Assembly: GCA_008931825.1 (NCBI GenBank)
Contig: QXVZ01021500.1
Location: forward strand, 1-22,039
Direction of reading: 5' to 3'
DNA length: 22,039 nt
Origin: Phallusia fumigata
Taxonomy: Eukaryota; Chordata; Ascidiacea; Phlebobranchia; Ascidiidae
Positions 1 through 10,000 of this stretch are shown here, piece after piece. Below the pieces are notes generated by a model. The model made no database searches. It was given only the letters and a program-made list of their open reading frames with translations, and was not told the DNA's origin. Position 1 is the first letter of the stretch. The number at the start of each line of letters is the position of its first letter. The position numbers and the translations under genes were made by a program.

Positions 1-1252
1 ATGTCTTAGCTTCGATCAGCGGGGGTAAGTTTTCGTTTTGTTCTGGAATGTGATCACAATAAAACTAGAACAATTTGCTTTGACAAAGTAAGCTATAAAC
101 TAAGAATTCCTAGTGAAACGTCAGTTTTTTTCAATTGCTGTTTCATTAATAGCAAGTTTTATTTTAGTTTGCTTGGGTTTTGGCCCCAAAAATAGTTTGG
201 GTTTCGGCCCCAACATTAACTATTGTTAAATGCATAAAAAACAAGTTTTATCCTGTTTCAAACCGGAACTCGATTTTCTACACTGAAACAATTCTCAATT
301 CAAAAGAACTTTTTCTTCTTATGATTTGACCGCTTCTAGTTTCCCGGGCTGAAACCATTCGTATCAACCTACAACACAACTAGTAGTGGCCTAAGCGTTT
401 TTGGACAAATCTGATCTTTTGGGCACCTTGTTGCAATGACGTTTTGACCTGTTTTGATTGTTTTTTGTATTGCAGATCCAGTCATTCACTGCAGTCATCA
501 AGGGATGTTTTTTGCGTAAGCGAACTTTTCGAACATANGCACCTTGTTGCAATGACGTTTTGACCTGTTTTGATTGTTTTTTGTATTGCAGATCCAGTCA
601 TTCACTGCAGTCATCAAGGGATGTTTTTTGCGTAAGCGAACTTTTCGAACATATTGATATAGTTTCTATTTAACAGTTACATCGTATTTAACTCACCCTG
701 CATTGGCAGGTTGGCTACAGTTTTACTTCTGCTCACAAAGGGAGCTTCATAACGTCAGCACTGCTGTATCCAGATCTATCATTTAGTGACACATAGTTTC
801 TCTGCCATGTCAGTTACCTAACAAGCAATGAAAACCCGGTGCTTCTTAACCCTTTTTCACACGCGGTACAGATAACGATTTGAAACAAAGGAAGTTTCCC
901 TTATTTTAAGCTTGTCATGACGCAAACATACATTCTCAATAAGAAGATACAAGCCAGTACTTGTGTGTAAAACATTTTCTACGTTTCGACAAACGCTGTT
1001 GTCATCATCACGAATGACTCGGAAAAGCGGCGCAAAGTTGCTTGTCGCGGTAAAAGAAAAAAGGCGGCCGTAACAACTGTAAAAACGTTAAAAACAATTG
1101 CTGAGACCAACCGTCAAGGTACGCAAAACACATTGTTTCGAAATGGTATTCCAATTTATTCCCATATATACACTCAAGTGGGAAATTTTGTATTGAAGAC
1201 AATCCACCAGATTCTTGCACATGATAATTTGAATCCTACCGTTATATTATAG
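1..1252 (+). other. Probable upstream exons of the ZP-domain gene, unresolved
   Basis: Two pieces here look like exons, but I cannot join them with confidence. The window opens inside a possible exon that ends at 24 before a strong GTAAGT donor; two frames are open there. A 40-nt stretch at 476-515 lies between TTGCAG and GTAAGC and reads IQSFTAVIKGCFL in one frame. It is repeated exactly at 592-631 because of the assembly duplication. A third possible exon starts after TTGGCAG at 711 but meets a stop in each frame I tried unless an internal GT is used. The first secure exon (1253) starts in phase 2, so at least one further exon must precede it. EST or homologue alignment would decide. The remainder appears to be intron. 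Confidence 0.35.
423..653. repeat. 115-bp perfect direct duplication around N538
   Basis: Bases 423-537 and 539-653 are identical and separated only by one N at 538. The duplicated unit contains a complete candidate exon with both splice sites. Perfect identity on the two sides of a one-base gap is the signature of two contig ends that overlap but were placed side by side. It is probably not a biological tandem repeat, so the exon should be counted once. Confidence 0.85.
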
Positions 1253-4200
1253 CTTGAGGTCCATTTGCGCTCTCCTCCAGTTAAAAAACGGTGTCCTAAA
1301 CGTTCGAACACTTAGGTTGAGCTCATCTCAGTTGGAGACCCTCAATGCTACGCTTGGTGACTTGCTTTACATTGCTACGGAACCAGTGGCCAACCCCATG
1401 AGTTTAAACCCGAAGTGCAGAGATACAAGGGCAAGCCCAACGTTTGATTTTAACGTCACGGAATGCGCGTCTATACTTGAGGTAAGGCTTTTTTGTCATT
1501 CTGTTAGTACACATGGAAATAAGAGCATCGCTGCTCGTTGGTTGGTGATGATGAATATTCAGCCGTCAAGATGGCCGAGTAGTTAACGCGACTGCTTTGT
1601 GTTCGCAAGGTTGTGGGTTCTAATNATGAGTTTAAACCCGAAGTGCAGAGATACAAGGGCAAGCCCAACGTTTGATTTTAACGTCACGGAATGCGCGTCT
1701 ATACTTGAGGTAAGGCTTTTTTGTCATTCTGTTAGTACACATGGAAATAAGAGCATCGCTGCTCGTTGGTTGGTGATGATGAATATTCAGCCGTCAAGAT
1801 GGCCGAGTAGTTAACGCGACTGCTTTGTGTTCGCAAGGTTGTGGGTTCTAATTCTGTCCCGGGTTGACCTAAATTGAAGTCACCAACTTTAAAAAATCGA
1901 AAAATAAAATCAAAAATCCAACGGAACTGTAATGGACTCATTTTGTGCATACCGCATTCAGGCGTTGTTCCTCGCAGTCTAACACCACATGCTACTTATC
2001 TAATTATAACATAACCTTCGTCAATAATGACGAGCTGACAATATTTTAGGTGTTTTGAGCGAAAAAGATGCATGACGAAAAATAAATGGATTAGGTTGGA
2101 TGTCTTGTCTTCTGGCTCCGATTTTAATGAAGCGCCAACCAAATTGTCTGTTGTTTGCCCGAAAGGCATACCATTTGATAAGGCCCGGCGCAAACACACT
2201 TTCAGTAACACTCTGTTTCCCAGCGATTTTAACTTTTTAGCAAACAAAATGTTTTAGACCTCCGCAGATGAGATTACCTATATCTACACAATTTGGAATC
2301 AGAAAGCAATGAATACAAGCCTTGCTGTGCAACGCTACACTCGTCACTTTCTAAATATCACATGCTCCTTCGACGCAACAGCAGAAGTAAACTCAGTGAA
2401 TGTGAAACCGATCATCCCGTAAGTTGTTTGTTTAATTTAACAACTAGCAATAATTTTAATTACCTTCCTTTGAAATCGGAACCTTTGCATAGGAGTTTGG
2501 TGCAGCACTTGTTGATTCGGCCACTAACTTTACTAGTTGGTTAAATGCAAACAGATTGTCCCGTATTTTTCCGCCTTCAGACCCATCGTGTGGATGCTAT
2601 TGCCAAACTTTCGTCCACATCCACGTGTAATTTGTTGCCTAAAACAACATTTCCACAAATTTAGTAATTGCACAGCCAGCATTTCGAATTAAAACAAAAT
2701 AGTGTTTTTATAAAAACTGGTCCCATTGCTGGTGAATCATTCATTCCCACTGATGTTTGCTGTTAATTTATTTAAATCACCAAGAGATGTGGCTCGTAAG
2801 GGTCCTAATTTGTGTCTGCATCTCACAGCTGAAGTTTTAGTACTACAGTCAAAAGCCATACGCCTAAAACCAAATGCAATGTTGCAGGGAAGTCGGAACT
2901 GCAGAGGATCCAGTAATGGGCGAATTCGACGTTTCCCTTCAACTTTTTCCAAACGAAAGTTTTTCCGATCCCCTGCTTGCTGACGAACAGGTTATTGTGC
3001 CCGACTTTATCTTTGCCAAAGTAAAGCTTGAAGATATTCCGGACGCCGTGCAGGACTTTATCGTCCAGGTAAAAATAAAGTTGTCTAGGTTACCAAGGCA
3101 GTACTTAGAGACATACACACAATTGTGAGAACAAAAGATAATTATTTCCACTTTAGGTGGTGTTCGGTTTAACAATAATTCGGCGCGCTCTCACTACTTT
3201 TGTTCACAGATGGAAGAATGTTGGGCAACACAAACCTCAAACCCGGCAGGTTCACCGATGTACCCTATCATAACCGGAAGGTATGTTTTAGAGAAAGGAG
3301 GCAGAATATAATAGCTCGAGACACAAACTGATTTTGATAGTTGATTCAGTGTTTTTTTTGTCAAATTGTTTTTTTGGAATGTTCCGTCATACAGTTGACT
3401 TAAGCCGCTACGATAGCCGAGTAGTCATCGCGACTGCCTTGTGCTCGCAAGGTTGTGGATTCTAATCCTCTCGCTTGTGTTGCCCTATGCAAGAAACTTA
3501 AGCAGCATTGCCTCAACCTAGTGGAACGCAACGGGTTATACCAAATTAAATTAACCAACAAAAAATCCGACGGTGGACTCATTGCGAGCATAGCGTTGTT
3601 TCGCCCACCGAGGATAAAAATAAAACAAGCAATATTCGATTTATTGAACTGTCAGGCCAAAGTTGCTGCAATGCATTTCTGTGTTTGAACTCGAGAACCG
3701 ACATTTAAAACTCAACTTAACCACGTGATTTCTAGTCAAATAGCTAATTTAGAGGTTGAAGTGGATTACAACATTTGCTAAAACAAGACATGCTTCGCTT
3801 AAAAATCTTTGTTCTAAAACTTATCTAGTTCATTATGTTTGTTTTCAGCTGTGTAGCGAACAGCGACAATGAGGATTCCGCTACAAGACAAGTCATTAGT
3901 AACTACCAGCCAACCTGCGGCATCTTCAAGTTCCAAAGCTTCGTGTGGACAAACTTCACCGGCGCTGAACAAGCGATATATGTTCACTGCGATGTCAGTG
4001 TTTGCCAGAACTCAAGTGGAGAATGCACTTTACCGGTAAAATCTTGCAGACATACATCCTTCAATTGTTTACTTAGACTAGCGGTTTATTTCAACCTTTT
4101 TTTATCCATTGGACCCCTTTTAATGATATTCAAAGAAATTAGTGCGTAGAGTATCAGTATATTGGGAAGAGACACTAAGCTTTTGTTCTAGTATTCAACT

Positions 4201-5572
4201 GTAAACTTTATCAGTACAAGATCAAGTAACAAAATTCCACCCTTGAAATACAAAATTTCCCCAATGGGGGTGAATTTTGAACCCTGCCTTAGACGTTCGG
4301 TCTGATTGCGTAAACACTACAGTCTTACTTCGGCGACATCACTTTCGGCGCTCTTACTACTAATGTAATTTTACGATCATTTTGCTTTATTCTTTAGGTT
4401 TGTTCAAGGAAACGCCGCTCTATTGATCCGGACCAGTACAAACGTCTTTCTTACGGGCCTGTCTATGTTTTCAAGTCGGGGGTAAAGGAGTGTGGTGATG
4501 GAGGACCATGCAAAGGTAACAAATTTTATTAAAAGAACCTTGTGATTTTACCCAATAAAAAAATCTCCAAGTGGCGCTACTGGCCCAAAAAACACAGCAC
4601 TATTGGTCACATGGTGTACTGCTAACAATTAACGCACAAAAAGTGACAAAATAAAACAACTTTCGAAACACTTTTTACTCGGGTTAAGTCGACTCGATAG
4701 CAACTAAAACGTGCTTCCATAGAATTCACAATCAAAATCAGTTTGTTTCTCGACCTAATATATTCTGCCTTATTTCTCTAAAACAAACCTTCCGGTTATG
4801 ATAGGGTACATCGGTGAACCTGCCGGGTTTGAGGTTTGTGTTGCCCAACATTGCTCCATCTGTGAACAAAAGTAGTAAGTGTGCGCCGAATTATCGAATC
4901 CAACACCACGTAAAGTTGAATCAAATATCTTTTAACAATAGCTAAATGAAAAGAAGTGTCACAATTGCGTGCATGTTATAAAGACCGGGGCTCAAGCCTT
5001 TTAAATCCCAAAAGTCTCCTATTGCGCTGCATTTTGGAAGTACATCTGGCACACTGCGTTCAAAAGGTTGCCGAACCGTGAAGCGACATTAAAATCTATG
5101 GATAAGAAAGTTTACGTTCTGTTAAACGCTCAAACGAAAGTAATTCAAAATTATAAAATTAAACAAAAACTGCATGGGCATTGCACATTTACATCCTTCA
5201 AAAACCTTCAAATAAATGGTCCAGTTGGCAATTTTAATATAACCTACGCATCACATGACTTATGGGACCCCGGGACTTCTCTACCACAGGAATTCCAGAT
5301 GCAATATCTGCACTGGGCGACATAAGTTATCAGCACATGGGTCATTGTGACATACTAGGCTTTCCTATGACAACGGTTCAAGCGTAAAGAAGCTATATTC
5401 ACCTTACGTTTGTATGTCATCAGATTGGAGTAACGTAGATGGACGGGAGAGGTCTTACAACATGACGTACTTCACGTCACTGTATGTCATCGGGGCTGTT
5501 ATATTTGTCGGGGGGATTGTTTTTATTTCCACTCATACCAGGAAGATGTCAACGGTTTATGAAGCGGTGTAA
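1253..5572 (+). CDS. ZP-domain type I membrane protein (5' end incomplete)
   Basis: Exons 1253-1481, 2258-2418, 2888-3068, 3210-3280, 3849-4035, 4398-4515 and 5424-5572 join in compatible phases (0, 2, 0, 2, 0, 1) at GT-AG junctions and give 364 aa to the stop. The product has a ZP module. The ZP-N half has four cysteines (SIC, NPKC, VTEC, NITC) and a DEITYIYTIW strand. The ZP-C half has ECWATQTSNP, TCGIFKFQSFVW and YVHCDVSVCQ. CSRKRRS follows, matching a furin-type consensus cleavage site. A hydrophobic stretch (YVIGAVIFVGGIVFI) and the tail THTRKMSTVYEAV come last. ZP modules polymerise into extracellular matrices such as egg coats and epithelial linings after cleavage near the membrane; the particular role here is unknown. 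The signal peptide must lie in exons further left. Bases 1398-1481 recur at 1626-1709 through an assembly duplication, so that exon end appears twice. No AATAAA is close downstream; the first seen is at 6221-6226. Confidence 0.9.
1398..1852. repeat. 227-bp perfect direct duplication around N1625
   Basis: Bases 1398-1624 and 1626-1852 are identical, with one N between. The unit contains the 3' 84 nt of a ZP exon, its donor, and the start of a SINE. The second copy runs on into unique sequence (TCTGTCCC onward). This is best read as an unmerged contig overlap. The real locus probably has one copy, and the intron after 1481 is about 228 bp shorter than it appears. Confidence 0.87.
1788..1925 (+). 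mobile_element. tRNA-derived SINE, short form
   Basis: The head GTCAAGATGGCCGAGTAGTT resembles the 5' half of a class II tRNA (Leu or Ser type) and carries a pol III A-box. A TTCGCAAGG arm and the B-box-like GTGGGTTCTAATTC follow. The tail (TTGACCTAAATTG, AAGTCACCAACTTT, then an A-rich end) matches the 3' part of the longer copies at 3404 and 21645, but their middle section is missing. The same head also occurs at 1560-1624 because of the assembly duplication. Confidence 0.65.
1926..2257. other. Intron sequence, no further gene recognised
   Basis: Intron between the first two secure ZP exons, ending in GTTTTAG at 2257. A nearer AG at 2266-2267 was considered, but only the AG at 2257 keeps the reading frame (ACC TCC GCA GAT GAG). 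I see no conserved element in this stretch. Confidence 0.5.
3151..3347 (+). repeat. Inverted repeat arm 1, containing a ZP exon
   Basis: This segment covers the 71-nt ZP exon at 3210-3280 with about 60 bp of intron on each side. Its reverse complement is found at 4722-4915. The exon differs at 2 of 71 positions between arms, while the intron flanks differ noticeably more. Two ZP exons (3849-4035 and 4398-4515) lie between the arms. Confidence 0.85.
3404..3632 (+). mobile_element. tRNA-derived SINE, long form
   Basis: It lies in the intron between ZP exons 3210-3280 and 3849-4035. The A-box region is GATAGCCGAGTAGTCATCGC (3412-3431). A CCTTG/CAAGG stem follows, and then a B-box-like GGTTGTGGATTCTAATCC. 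The body (AAGAAACTTAAGCAGCATTG, CCAAATTAAA, CATTGCGAGCATAGCG, CACCGAGGATAAAAA) is shared with the copy near 21645. No target duplication was identified. Confidence 0.65.
4722..4915 (-). repeat. Inverted repeat arm 2, antisense to arm 1
   Basis: On the minus strand this segment reproduces 3151-3347 with about 60 bp of intron sequence on each side of the exon copy. It sits in the last intron of the ZP gene, about 1.4 kb from arm 1. Similarity ends near GAATTC at 4722-4727 and near TAAAG at 4911-4915. Because it is inverted, the primary transcript could fold so that arm 2 pairs with the exon in arm 1. Confidence 0.85.
4789..4859 (-). pseudogene. Antisense copy of a ZP exon
   Basis: Read on the minus strand, this is a full-length copy of the ZP exon beginning MEECWATQ. 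The reading frame is intact, and the copy differs by one silent change and one replacement (third residue Glu to Gln). The acceptor side TTGTTCACAG is identical to the original. The donor is GTTTGT instead of GTATGT and still begins with GT. No neighbouring minus-strand ZP exons were found, so it cannot form a gene by itself. It is either a fossil of an inverted duplication or an exon that was used in an inverted arrangement of the locus. Confidence 0.8.
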
Positions 5573-7098
5573 TCTTCTAACAATCTTTCTGTAACAAAAA
5601 AGATTTGGTGTATATAATTTCAGTGCGTTTTATGGTCTTTTCTTGTGCCTAACTACAAAAACTCTGCTTATCGGCATATGTGGTGTAAAATACGCTTGTC
5701 TGCTTTTAATTTGTACATCGCTGAAAGTAGTCATTTTTCAATTGCTACTTTTAACTAAGCGGTGGACAAAAACATACACCTTCGATACGGGGTTGGATCA
5801 GGTATCCCTCGCTGAATCTATCCTTTTCATCATGATACCTCAAGAACTAGTTTTGTTACTTGGCCTCAAGCCTTAGCACTTACGACGTGGCAGTGCAATT
5901 TAGCTTGTTCTGTGCAGTTCAATCAACTCGTACCCTTAAAAGGCGTTTCGCTCCACCTCAGCGAATTGTAAAAACAAAAATGTTTGTAAAGATATCGATT
6001 TGTTACGTCATCAAGGAATTTAATATGATAACCTGCGTTACTGTATTCTTTATGGCGTATCATGACCTTACAGCCCTTTTTTTCAATTTTTAATTGGCAC
6101 TGGCACTCGTTTTATGTATGTAATGTTGTGTGGTGTATAATGTTGTTTCTATTAGCCAAGATTATGGAAACAATTTCCAATTCCTTACAAATTTTGACAA
6201 ACCGTTGAACCCAGTTGACAAATAAACGACAAGTCCCGTTGATTAAAGTACGTGGTGTTTCTGTAGCTTTGGTCAGTTTCCTGTTTAAATGGTGATTCTG
6301 CATTCAGAAGCGTGTCAAGTTACTCATGATTGACTTTTGATTAAAAGAGGTTATTCTTAACCTCGTAAAGTATAGGGTAAATTTTCGATCTGGCGCAACT
6401 TTACAGGAAATATCGCTATTTTAAACGTGGGACTTTTGATCAGGCCACTTGTAATGGTGATGTTCCTAATCAAACTTTTCGAAAAGTAGTGGCAGCAAGG
6501 CTTCTGAGTTAAGTAAACTAGTTTTTCCTTTCAGGATCTACTTATTAGGGCGTGTTAGCATGCATGATTTGCAAAAAAGGGGAAAAACAACAATGGTTAA
6601 GGCCAGATTGTGAGCGCAGTACTGTTTTTATGTTAACCGTGGTTGCCCAGTTACAACCGATTCTGAATTGGTAAGCAATCACGTTAGACCAAGTTGTCAA
6701 ACAAGCAACAAGGGTAAAGTTAAGGATTTGACTTTGACAGGAAGTGAATCAAATAACCAAGATTTTAATTAACTTGCGTTGTCACAAACCTTTAACAGTA
6801 AAATTGGCTTTCGAATTCATCCCAAATGGCGTCGTGCAGCTACGCTTGAAAAGACGTGCTTTACGTCACTGCATGACGTTAAACAACGTCCTTCCAATTC
6901 GGATGCGAGTGTCACTTTGGTAAACGACACGCCGCCTTAATAGTCTATTTAGCAAGCTGATAAAATAGTACTTAGCCTGGCTAGTAGCCAGTATACTGAA
7001 ATCGATAACATGCAGTTTACCAACAATGTAATCAAAAATTATAGTAAAAACTGTTTTCGTTATTGCCAAAGGGTGTAGATATTGAATTATTGAATACT
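5573..7098. other. Intergenic region between the ZP and NLR genes
   Basis: I recognise no gene, RNA gene or repeat here. The open frames in it are short and lack domain signatures or splice partners. An AATAAA at 6221-6226 is a possible but distant polyadenylation signal for the ZP gene. The promoter of the NLR gene should lie toward the right end; I see no clear TATA box. Confidence 0.5.
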
Positions 7099-10000
7099 AT
7101 GGAAGCTACAGTTGCGCTTGACAATGTAGACCATGTCATTGTGACTGGGGAACTGCACCAGCACTTTCATCAGCACATTCACCAAGCTAGGCCCGATAAT
7201 GATCAAGTTGCTTCTGACACGAAATCAACCATTCTCGAAAAAAGTAAGTTGATCTGATTGGGAAATCCTGTAACGGTTTAAAAGTAAAGTTTGAAGCTGT
7301 AATCAGCGACCAATTAAAGTTTGGAGAACTTGTTGTGTGAAATACATGTAAATACTGGTACTCATCCCGTTTTTTAATTTCTAACAATATGCATGTTATT
7401 GTTTGCATGTGTTATTGACCCTCATGTTCATCTTGTAAACAAATGTTTTGCTAAATTTGAGACCTGTTAATATTGAATTTAGTTTCATAAAAGAATGTTA
7501 TTGCCAAGCACTTGTTTTCGGACAAAGCAAGCCAATTTAGTTTCTGCGTATGTCATAAATCTAGAAAATAAAATCAGCTTTTTTTAACATTTCCTTAAAC
7601 AGGCGAAGAACTAAAATCGAAACTCAAAGACTCGGCATCATTGGCTTGTGATTCTATGACGTCACCCATCGAGCTCCGTCAACCAATACGTCCCGTGACG
7701 TTGCCTATGACGCGAAACCCACAGCGGGCTGATGACGACGCATCCGAAGAGAATGGTAATCTTCATCATAGGGCTCAGATTGCCAAAGTTCAGCAGAGAA
7801 CGGGTGATGAGGTCACCGCTGACAAGATTTTCCAGTGCGCTCGTGAAAAGGCGGTGCGTGAAGCTAAGTTTAAGTGCACCTCTAAGGCTGCTTGTGAACA
7901 GTTTGTCGAGAAACGAGGAAACACTGTTGGTGTTGTCGGACAGGCTGGCATAGGCAAAACAACAACCTTGAAAAAATGGACAAAAGGCATCTTAAACGGC
8001 CAAATCGTCTCGCAGGTTTCTTTTCTTTTCCTTATCTTCGTGCGGGCCATGAACTTTTCCAACGAGTCCAATATGTTGGAATGTCTCCTATCCAGCTGTG
8101 TCCCCAACTGGGAACATTCCACCGAGTCTGACAAAGCTTTGCTTGCCATGATCAACACTGATCCACACGTTGTAATTGTCTTAGACGGCTTGGACGAGGC
8201 TGCAGTGGAAAACTTTAGCGAACCTGTCGGGCAAGTTGGTCTGTTTGACCGCACAAACTCGTGGACTTTCTTGATAAACATTCTTAGTGGAAACGTACTA
8301 CCCAAGGCCAAAAAGATAGTTACTTCACGACCAGGACAACTTTATGCCTTGCCACCAGCGGTGAGGCCACTATGTGTAGTGCAAATACTCGGACTAAATG
8401 ACATGGCACAAGATGAACTTGGCGTTCAGATCTGTGGTTCGCGTTACCCCTCCATTAAGAAAACCTTGACCGAAAACGACCAAGTGTTCGCATACTGTTA
8501 CGTTCCTGTCAATTTTATCTTGACAGCAAACTATTTACTGAACAGCGACACTGGTATGGCTGATCTGTCGTTGACAGGAATTCTTGTTTTTACATGTGAC
8601 CAGTACGCCAGAAGTGACCACCTCAAGGGCAGATCATGCGAACTGGATAAGCTTTCTCACCTGGCATGGAAAGGGTTTGAAAACCAGCAAATATACTTTC
8701 AGGATTCGAATTTTACAGCATCAGGAATTTCCTCTAACACAGTACACGCGTTTCTCAACACATCAGTTACAAAGTCAGTGAACTTGAAGATGCAAATCCT
8801 GTCCGGCGACAAACGGAGTTACTTTTCGCACCTTACCTGGCAAGAGTTTTTTGCAGCCGTTTACCTTATGCTACTTTCGCCCAAAGAAGTTTTCACGTGG
8901 CACTTGCGCAACTTAACCCAGCCCAGATATGAAGTGGTCAGCAGATTCATGTTTGGACTTTGCGACAGAAAACTCTTCTCGCAGTTGCAACGGGTCGTCC
9001 GCGTTGGCCGATCCGACTTGTGGCAATGGAAGAAAAACGAGCTGCAAGCATGGACCGTTGCAATGGTTTCATCCTTTCATAGGTTCAAGAACTGTCTCCA
9101 GGTATGCGTGTGGGTGAACGAGACCAACAGCGAAATTTTCACACGCCAGGTGGCGCAACACTTTCCAGACGAGCTCCGACTGCGAGGTCCATTTCTGCCA
9201 GGGGACTGTGCCAATCTCATCCACTTACTAAAAGCGTCCCCCAGGAAGCACGCCTTGAACTGCAGTAGATGCAGAAGCTATGGCGACAACTTTACTCGCC
9301 TTACGAAACAAATGGCAAGCTCCAAGTTGCAGGTAAAAATCTTTCATGGGATTCTTTCTGTGATGGGTCTTTATGGAATCAAATAGTCAGGAAATATTTT
9401 GGTGGAGTTTACTATTTTGGGGATTACGTACCTTCATGCAAAACTTAGGTATTTGTATAGAACAACTACTGTACAACTGTGAACAAACTACTGTACAACA
9501 GGGAAACATCCTAACCCGTAGTGTTATTTTAAGTGTTTGGAGTTGGACCCTCCCATGTTAATTTAAATTCTTTAGATTAGTGAAATCAACTTCTCTGAAA
9601 ACAGAATTGGCGATGATGGAATTGTTTCGGTTACCTACTGCTTACACTCTGTGGAGTCAGTCCTGCTTAAGAACTGCGGGATCGGGGAAACCGGCATTAA
9701 AATATTTTGTGACAAGCTGAAAGCATCTGGCGCTACGGTATGCAGTCCACTTTCAAGTGTGCATGTACATGATGTGCATTAGAGTTGCATGCCTATAGTA
9801 TATTTTATGCCATCGTTCAACTCTAGAACCCATTTTAAAGACAGAATAACATTGATTTCATGTGTATGTGATTTATCTTCATCATGTATGCTCGTTGGTC
9901 TTTAACTGACAACTGCACCAATAATAATGTGAATTGTAAATGTATTGCTGCTTCAACTAAAGTCTATTTATAAGTGGACACAAATGTTAACTTGATCTGG

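Noticed and set aside
458-673. Open frame of 71 codons crossing the N at 538
   Set aside because: It exists only because of the assembly duplication and reads through intron sequence.
958-1090. Possible exon after GCCAG with a GTAAAA donor
   Set aside because: Two of three frames stop quickly, no ZP-like feature appears, and a join to the exon at 1253 could not be supported.
1560-1625. tRNA gene suggested by the Leu/Ser-like head
   Set aside because: No acceptor stem pairing or proper T and anticodon arms; the 3' continuation is a SINE body.
1599-1814. Second open frame repeating part of the ZP exon
   Set aside because: It is the duplicated copy beyond N1625 and has no acceptor of its own.
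5068-5325. 85-codon open frame in the last ZP intron
   Set aside because: Low-complexity composition, no splice partners in phase and no family resemblance.
7790-8311. 173-codon antisense open frame
   Set aside because: It lies opposite the NACHT exon and mirrors its coding strand; no independent signal.
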